The notes under the pieces were generated by a model. That model was not told where the DNA came from. It did no database searches and saw nothing but the letters and a program-made list of their open reading frames with translations. Shown here in pieces: positions 6,187-11,092 of a stretch of DNA of 11,092 bases. The translations under genes were made by a program, and so were the position numbers. Location of the stretch: positions 1 to 11,092 of the forward strand of contig CAYZYK010000024.1 of the NCBI GenBank assembly GCA_964482615.1, read 5' to 3'. Every line of letters begins with the position of its first letter. Position 1 is the first letter of the stretch. Source of the stretch: CAYZYK01 sp964482615. Its GTDB lineage: Bacteria > Patescibacteriota > Minisyncoccia > Minisyncoccales > CAYZYK01.

Positions 6187-9100
6187 TTATTTCCCTCTTA
6201 ATTTCTTTTTTGCTTCTTTTATTTTAACTACCTCTTCGGGAGCGGTAGTTATTATTTGATCTTCAGTGTAACTTGCCACAATACTTATTGCTACGTGTTT
6301 TCTTCCCGCAAAGAAAATTCCTTCTCCAACAGCAGCTTCAAGCAAAAGCTGTTTTTCCATGTCAGTTAAGTTGAAAGTATCCTGAACAACATTAATTGTG
6401 GCTGGAGATTGTTTCATCAAAAGCTGCATTGAAGAATTGGTTATAATAGGCTGGCCATATTCTGATTTCATAAAATCAGCAACATCTTGGGTGATAGTGG
6501 TTAATCCTAACCAGTATTTCCTTGCTCTTTTTGCTAAACCATACAAGAAAGAAGCCCCGTCTGCAGATTGCATTATCCACCAAGCTTCATCTACAACTAA
6601 AATTCTTTTTTTAAGTTTAGCCCTTATTGTATTCCAGATATAGCGCATAATAATAAAAGAGGCCATCTCTCTTAGTTCCTCTTCCATGTCTCTTATTCCA
6701 AAGACTACTAAATTATTTTCCAAAGAGATATTTGATGGTTGATTAAAAAACCCAGCAAAAGCACCCCTGGTGAACTTTCTTAATTTTCTGGTTAATGATT
6801 CTGCGCCCTCCATACTGTCTAATACTTCCTCAAAATCTGACATTATAGGAATATTATTTTGCCAGGTTTTGGGGTCAGAGTCTAGAGTAATGTCTCTTAC
6901 AGCATAGGTTTCAGTTAAGGCCTGGTCAATTATACTGTCTTCTTCTGGATTTAAACCACCCAACATAACCCTCATTAAACCAACCAAATTTATAATATTC
7001 CCCCTTAACACGTTCTCTGGATCTTCACCTTCTCTTATTTTAGGCAAATCAAAAGGATTTATATGGTTTGGGGAGGTTAGAGATATTTTAAAGAAAGAAC
7101 CACCCACAGCATCTGATAGAAATTCATATTCGTTTTCTGGGTCCAAAATAATAACGTTCACTCCTTGCATCAAAGAGCGCAAAATTTCTAACTTGATAGC
7201 GTAAGAGTTATGAACGAACATTCCTCCTTTTCCTGCTAAGAATACTTCATTATCTACTGTTAAATCATAAACATATTTTTCTTTTTTATTTCCGATTTTT
7301 TTAATTTCTACAATCGGGTCCCAAAAAAGATCAGAACTAACCAGAGTTTCAAGTAAGGTTAGTTTTTCTTCAACCTCGGGGATATTTTGGTTTAATATCT
7401 GTTGGTAGTTTTCCCAGACAAATTGTGCTGCTTTTTGAATTATTCGGTATCGAGTGTTTGATTTTGGTCTGGTCGTTAGAGTGCCCCGAAGAGACCTGTT
7501 ATAGTCTTTGAAGTAAATATTCATTTCTTGAAAACCAAGATGGGTTTTGTTTTTGAGTTCTGTCAAAGAAAAAGAGGTTTCTTTTACTACATTGATAGCC
7601 CTGAAAGCATTTTTAGATTTTGGTCTTACCTCCCTATTTTTCATTAACCTCCAACTCTCACTTAGTTCTTCCCATAATTTACTATTTAAATCTTTATTAT
7701 TCTCGCCGGTTTTAATAATAGAATTTAATTCAGGGAGTTCAGCTAATACTCTAAATTGACACTCTAAATTCTTAAAGCGTTCAATTCTATTTCTAATTTT
7801 TTTAATTACCTCTCTTAAATGTTGAGGAGAAGGACGACGGATTCCTCTTTTCCATTCTGAAATTTCTGGAATTCCCGACAATTGAAATCCGAATAATTGA
7901 TAAATCTCTTCAAAGGTACTTTTTATTTTAGGGATAACATTAACATTGGTATTGTTTTCTTTTTGAATAATTTTAGAAAGTTGTTTTTGTTTTCTTTCTG
8001 AGATGAAATTAATATTTTGGGCAAATTTTCTTAAATTATTTTGACCAGATATTGAAAGCTTCCAATAAGTTCTTTTTTCTTTCCAGTTATAATTGCTGGG
8101 TCTCTTTTTTGTCTTTGAAATTCTGCCAATAATACCAAAGAAGTACAAAAGATAAGAAATTTCTGAAATTAATTTTTCTGATTTTGAAGTAACCACAATT
8201 TCTTGTTTTCCTACTCCTCCGTCTCCCTCAAAATGGGCAGATAAATACTGGGATATTCCTCCTCTTCCTAAATTAAAGATAATGGGTAAAACTTGCTTTT
8301 CTTCTGATTTCCCCTCCCCACCCAATGCCTTTATTAATTCTATAAACAAGCGACAAGCAACAATTATTCCATTGTTGCCATAGTAAAAAGGAACTCCTAT
8401 TTTTTTAAGCGATGAGTCAATATTTTTGAGAACCTCTTGGTTTTTGTTGGAAATTAATATGGCTTTGTCTTTTACTGTCCCTTCAGCGGAAATAAATCCT
8501 ACAATTCTTAAAAAGTCAGCTGAGATTGGGAAATTAATATCTAAAGAGTATTTTTCTTTGCCGTTTTTTGAAATAACTTTTGAGTTAGAAATCTTGGGAG
8601 AGTTTAGTGTTAATCCAAGATAATCAAGAATTTTACAGAAATATTGAATTGGGATTCTTCTACCTGTTTTGTACTTGTAAAGATATTTATCAAAGCCTTT
8701 GTCTATCTTTGTTTTTTTTAAGAGGTCATAGTTTTCTTTAATTAATTTTTTAACCCCCGTAATGTAAACTTTATTTGAACCCTTAAGTAGCTTTAAGAGG
8801 TTTAAAGATTTCAAAGAAGAATTTGTTTCAAAAACCCTTTTTGGCAAAGGAACATATTCCCCTTTTTTTATTTCAGAACTTTTAGTAGCTGTTACTTTTC
8901 CTTTCTTTAAAACCAGCATATTATGATCTGCGGTAGTTATAATTTCTCTTCCACTTTGAGTTTTAAACTTATAAAGCTTTTTTGGTGCTTTTTTTCTTGC
9001 AGCAACCGTGACTTTTGACCACCCTCCTTTAAGATTTTTATTAAAACTGAAAACTTCAATTTCGGGAGAAATCACACCTTCTAACTCTTCATCGATTTGA

Positions 9101-9972
9101 GTTGCTCCCTGTTTTTCAATCAGATTTTCAACCAAAGAGCCGATTTTTACTAATTTAATTCCCCCTTTTCTTTTTATTAAAACAGGTTCTGAGCCGTGAA
9201 GAGATTTTCCCGCTCCCGCTTTAGCAAAAACGACTGAGTTCGCGTTTTCCAAAGAAAATCTATCAAACAAAACTAGAGAATTATTATGTCTGTTAATTCC
9301 ATACAAGATTCCCTCATTTGAACTCAAATCAAAAGAAATAAAAGGAAAACTAGTTGAAAGAGGCTCTGTGTCCATAGGAATATTAACTTCAATGAGGTCC
9401 AGTCCGGATGGTGTACAAGAAATAAATCCTTCTCTCTGGCGAAACAGAGCTGGCTTGACATAGATTAAGCGAGATTCAAAAATAGATCTCAAAGTAAGTT
9501 CTGTTTCTCTTAGTTCTTTTTGGGTGTCTTCATAAATTGTTATGTATAAAGAAAAACGGAACATCTTAGATTGAGCTGTCATCAGCTTGTCTCTTAAATC
9601 TTCAATGTTTCTGTAAGCTTCTTCCAGGGAAGGATCTCTAACTAGCCCCTTTTCTTCCCTTTCCATTATTTCCGATGAAACATCTGTTATTTTTTTCCTT
9701 AATTTCTTCAAAATCATCTCAGAACTTATGGGGTTCATAAAGAAAGATATATCCATGGGGCTATTAAGGTTAATAACCGGAGATAGCCAGCCAGTAGATA
9801 GATATTTGGGATAGGAGAAAATAAAGAATGATTTTGCTAGCCTTTCCCCCAATTTCAAATGATCTTGGGTTACCCCTATATGAGGGGGAGCTATCATATC
9901 TTGAATTCCGATTTCTTCTTCTTGGAAGATTTTTTCTTCTTTCTTTTTTAAAAAGGGTAAAGAAAACTTCAT
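6187..9972 (-). CDS. virB4: VirB4-family T4SS ATPase interrupted by an intein (1261-aa precursor)
   Basis: This is the cytoplasmic AAA+-like motor that powers T4SS assembly and substrate transfer at the inner membrane. The N-terminal CagE/TraC-type region (about 25-245) leads to the P-loop, with SVVFAKAGAGK ending at K256. The motif then breaks off and resumes 666 residues later as SYAIKLEILRSLMQG (from S923). After splicing the sequence reads AGAGKSYAIKLE, a normal Walker A. The C-terminal extein holds ILDPENEYE (942-950), Walker B RILVVDEAWW (1123-1132) and a TTITQD motif (1158-1163). The spliced protein is 595 residues, usual for VirB4; exteins are encoded at 9205-9972 and 6187-7206. The gene lies 17 bp after the TraC-like gene and 6 bp before the 174-aa gene. 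No Shine-Dalgarno precedes the ATG. Function before splicing is expected to be nil because the P-loop is split. Confidence 0.95.
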   Translation of the reverse strand: MKFSLPFLKKKEEKIFQEEEIGIQDMIAPPHIGVTQDHLKLGERLAKSFFIFSYPKYLSTGWLSPVINLNSPMDISFFMNPISSEMILKKLRKKITDVSSEIMEREEKGLVRDPSLEEAYRNIEDLRDKLMTAQSKMFRFSLYITIYEDTQKELRETELTLRSIFESRLIYVKPALFRQREGFISCTPSGLDLIEVNIPMDTEPLSTSFPFISFDLSSNEGILYGINRHNNSLVLFDRFSLENANSVVFAKAGAGKSLHGSEPVLIKRKGGIKLVKIGSLVENLIEKQGATQIDEELEGVISPEIEVFSFNKNLKGGWSKVTVAARKKAPKKLYKFKTQSGREIITTADHNMLVLKKGKVTATKSSEIKKGEYVPLPKRVFETNSSLKSLNLLKLLKGSNKVYITGVKKLIKENYDLLKKTKIDKGFDKYLYKYKTGRRIPIQYFCKILDYLGLTLNSPKISNSKVISKNGKEKYSLDINFPISADFLRIVGFISAEGTVKDKAILISNKNQEVLKNIDSSLKKIGVPFYYGNNGIIVACRLFIELIKALGGEGKSEEKQVLPIIFNLGRGGISQYLSAHFEGDGGVGKQEIVVTSKSEKLISEISYLLYFFGIIGRISKTKKRPSNYNWKEKRTYWKLSISGQNNLRKFAQNINFISERKQKQLSKIIQKENNTNVNVIPKIKSTFEEIYQLFGFQLSGIPEISEWKRGIRRPSPQHLREVIKKIRNRIERFKNLECQFRVLAELPELNSIIKTGENNKDLNSKLWEELSESWRLMKNREVRPKSKNAFRAINVVKETSFSLTELKNKTHLGFQEMNIYFKDYNRSLRGTLTTRPKSNTRYRIIQKAAQFVWENYQQILNQNIPEVEEKLTLLETLVSSDLFWDPIVEIKKIGNKKEKYVYDLTVDNEVFLAGKGGMFVHNSYAIKLEILRSLMQGVNVIILDPENEYEFLSDAVGGSFFKISLTSPNHINPFDLPKIREGEDPENVLRGNIINLVGLMRVMLGGLNPEEDSIIDQALTETYAVRDITLDSDPKTWQNNIPIMSDFEEVLDSMEGAESLTRKLRKFTRGAFAGFFNQPSNISLENNLVVFGIRDMEEELREMASFIIMRYIWNTIRAKLKKRILVVDEAWWIMQSADGASFLYGLAKRARKYWLGLTTITQDVADFMKSEYGQPIITNSSMQLLMKQSPATINVVQDTFNLTDMEKQLLLEAAVGEGIFFAGRKHVAISIVASYTEDQIITTAPEEVVKIKEAKKKLRGK
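7207..9204 (-). mobile_element. Intein with LAGLIDADG homing endonuclease in the VirB4 P-loop (666 aa)
   Basis: The element spans precursor residues S257 to N922 and excises itself from VirB4. Block A is SLHGSEPVLI, with Ser1 in place of the commoner Cys. Block B is TTADHNMLV, with the expected TxxH (T347, H350). Block F is YVYDLTVDNEVFLAG (900-914). Block G is MFVHN followed by extein S923, giving the penultimate His and terminal Asn needed for Asn cyclisation and Ser as the +1 nucleophile. Between them lies a two-motif LAGLIDADG endonuclease: IVGFISAEG (490-498, acidic E497) and LSAHFEGDG (577-585, acidic D584), so the metal-binding acids are present. The element is large for an intein and holds additional basic helical segments on both sides of the endonuclease. 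Ends were set by requiring an intact Walker A after splicing. All catalytic residues look intact. Confidence 0.93.
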
Positions 9973-9989
9973 TTTTATTTTTAATTATT

Positions 9990-10676
9990 TTATTTAAGAA
10001 GTTCTGGTAAAATTTCAGGATAATATCCAATTTCAGCTTGCTTTGGGTGATGAACAGCCCAGAATAACTCTATAATCTCAGGAGTAGTCAAAGGAACAGC
10101 TTCCAACCCACACCTTCTCAGACCCATAGCTACAAATTCCATTCTCTGCCAAAGTTGGGATCTGCATCTTTGAAATTGTTCGTCAGTTAAAGACCCTACT
10201 ACTTTTTTCTTCTCTTTTTCTCCCTTAAGCATTCCTATAATTCTTCCCGGGCTGAATTTCTCTTTTACTGATGCTGTTACCCCGAAAGCTTCAGCTAAAG
10301 TGAAAGGAATAACTATGTAAAAGTTTTTGGTCATAATTGTTTGACCCTCAACCAATTTGGCAATAAAAACGCGATAACTTTCTGTTTGCTTGCGCAGAAG
10401 GTCATTGATCTGTTTTCTTTCTAGTTCTCTTAATTCGTCCAAATATGGGGTGATATTTATTCTCCTTGATCTGGCCAGTATCTGGCAGGGGAAGTCCAAA
10501 GTATTTAAGAAGTTTTGAAAACCATAAATAATAGCTGTTTGTTCCTCATCCGATTTCAAAGCAAAGTTTATTGAAGAAACCATCATTATTCCTCTCAGCT
10601 CTTTATTTTTCAAAAGTAAAACACCTTCTTTTATGTCATTAATTTCTAAAAATTTTTGAGTGGAAGTTTCTGTCAT
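9990..10676 (-). CDS. TraC-like domain protein, stand-alone VirB4 N-terminal-like partner (228 aa)
   Basis: The protein resembles the TraC-like or VirB4 N-terminal-like proteins encoded next to virB4 in many candidate-phyla genomes. The features seen are FLEINDIKEGVLLLKNKELRG (residues 9-29), the segment SINFALKSDEEQ (35-46), then FLNTLDFPCQILARSRRINI (56-75), and a charged helix (79-100). FYIVIPF follows at 119-125. There is no P-loop or Walker B, so it is not an ATPase itself. It contains no obvious transmembrane helix and probably sits on the cytoplasmic face with VirB4 and PrgI. It starts 5 bp after the prgI-like stop and ends 17 bp before virB4. The leader (AACTAGATAAAAATT) has no Shine-Dalgarno. 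The family assignment is good; the idea that it works as a separate VirB4 accessory domain is inference from position. Confidence 0.82.
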   Translation of the reverse strand: MTETSTQKFLEINDIKEGVLLLKNKELRGIMMVSSINFALKSDEEQTAIIYGFQNFLNTLDFPCQILARSRRINITPYLDELRELERKQINDLLRKQTESYRVFIAKLVEGQTIMTKNFYIVIPFTLAEAFGVTASVKEKFSPGRIIGMLKGEKEKKKVVGSLTDEQFQRCRSQLWQRMEFVAMGLRRCGLEAVPLTTPEIIELFWAVHHPKQAEIGYYPEILPELLK

Positions 10677-10681
10677 AATTT

Positions 10682-11080
10682 TTATCTAGTTTTTAACTCA
10701 ACTTGAGCTTTCCTTTGTTTAAGCTTGCTTTTTTCTGCCATAGTTAATGGTTTTTCTTTTTTCCCTGCTCTTTCTATTTTTTTTGTTGGGTATAAAGCTT
10801 CTTTCCTTTTCCAAGTGTAATGTTTGGCTTTTATTAAAAAACCAACAGAATTAAGAACTACCTGAGATAGAGGTATTCCCCCAACTTTAATAAAAGCTAA
10901 AGCTGCTGTTCCTCCGAAAATAATAAGGGCAGCAATTGCGAAAAGAAAAAGAGGAAGAGTGTAATAAAGAATAAAACAAATAGCTCCTGCTGCTAAAAGA
11001 TAGAAAAACTGCCTGAAACTCAGAAAGAAGGCAATTCTACTTTCTCTTTCAATAAATTGAGGGACGGGATATTGAGCCAT
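10682..11080 (-). CDS. PrgI-family T4SS membrane protein (132 aa)
   Basis: PrgI-family proteins are small VirB3-like inner-membrane components that partner the VirB4 ATPase in Gram-positive and candidate-phyla T4SSs. The diagnostic start VPQFIERESRIAFFLSFRQF (6-25) matches the family pattern of a short amphipathic lead with an acidic residue followed by RQF. Two adjacent transmembrane helices follow at about 26-42 and 44-65. VGGIPLSQVVLNSVGFLIKAKHY (66-88) is the usual post-helix segment. A long, very basic tail (90-132) is probably cytoplasmic. Family members are commonly about 100-130 residues, so the gene looks complete. It is the first gene of the operon visible here, with only 12 bases of leader (AAATAAATAAAA) inside the window, so a promoter and any earlier genes cannot be judged. 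Confidence 0.85.
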   Translation of the reverse strand: MAQYPVPQFIERESRIAFFLSFRQFFYLLAAGAICFILYYTLPLFLFAIAALIIFGGTAALAFIKVGGIPLSQVVLNSVGFLIKAKHYTWKRKEALYPTKKIERAGKKEKPLTMAEKSKLKQRKAQVELKTR

Positions 11081-11092
11081 TTTTATTTATTT

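Noticed and set aside
6187..9972. VirB4 as a fusion with an accessory effector domain
   Set aside because: The insert has canonical intein blocks A, B, F and G, and its removal restores the P-loop exactly, so it is an intein rather than a fused domain.
9770..10030. 86-codon minus frame spanning the TraC-like/virB4 junction
   Set aside because: It overlaps the ends of two recognised genes in another frame; residue composition is that of an out-of-frame shadow.
1..11092. CRISPR array, tRNA or rRNA genes, insertion sequences
   Set aside because: No regularly spaced direct repeats, cloverleaf-type sequence, rRNA-like stretch or transposase frame was seen.

Overview
The window is A+T-rich, uses the standard genetic code, and carries a tightly packed minus-strand gene set. 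That set matches the type IV secretion (T4SS) operon of Candidate Phyla Radiation bacteria (Patescibacteria, probably a Parcubacteria-like lineage): a PrgI-family protein, a stand-alone TraC-like domain protein, a VirB4 ATPase, a small multi-pass membrane protein, and two large proteins that each begin with a VirB2/TrbC-type pilin domain. The lineage is inferred from this gene order and from family resemblance, since no marker gene is present. UGA is used as a stop codon (at the end of the 174-aa gene), so there is no sign of the UGA-as-glycine code of Gracilibacteria or SR1.

Layout. The minus-strand operon enters from the right edge at 11080 and runs to 563 with gaps of 5, 17, 6, -4 and 21 bp, so it is probably one transcript whose promoter lies outside the window. 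In transcription order it encodes PrgI (132 aa), the TraC-like protein (228 aa), VirB4 (1261 aa), a small membrane protein (174 aa), a giant cysteine-rich pilin-domain protein (1174 aa) and a second pilin-domain protein (516 aa) with beta/gamma-crystallin-like sequence. At the left edge a convergent plus-strand gene (133-486) encodes a 117-aa membrane protein of unknown function. It has its own consensus promoter, a paired palindrome upstream, a good Shine-Dalgarno and a terminator shared with the end of the operon.

Two things stand out. First, VirB4 is interrupted exactly inside its Walker A motif (GAGK/S) by a 666-residue Ser1 intein. The intein has an intact-looking LAGLIDADG endonuclease and extra putative DNA-binding modules, so the secretion motor can only work after protein splicing. 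Second, the two terminal genes fuse a pilin-like two-helix membrane domain to very large extracellular regions. One holds 83 cysteines in several ordered repeat patterns, and a C7 tract sits at its pilin/ectodomain junction.

Working model: PrgI, the TraC-like protein and VirB4 form an inner-membrane T4SS platform, the 174-aa protein is a further membrane component, and the two pilin-domain proteins are surface-exposed, disulfide-stabilised parts of the same machine, perhaps for contact with a host cell or for DNA uptake. No relaxase, VirD4 coupling protein or VirB1 hydrolase is present in the window.
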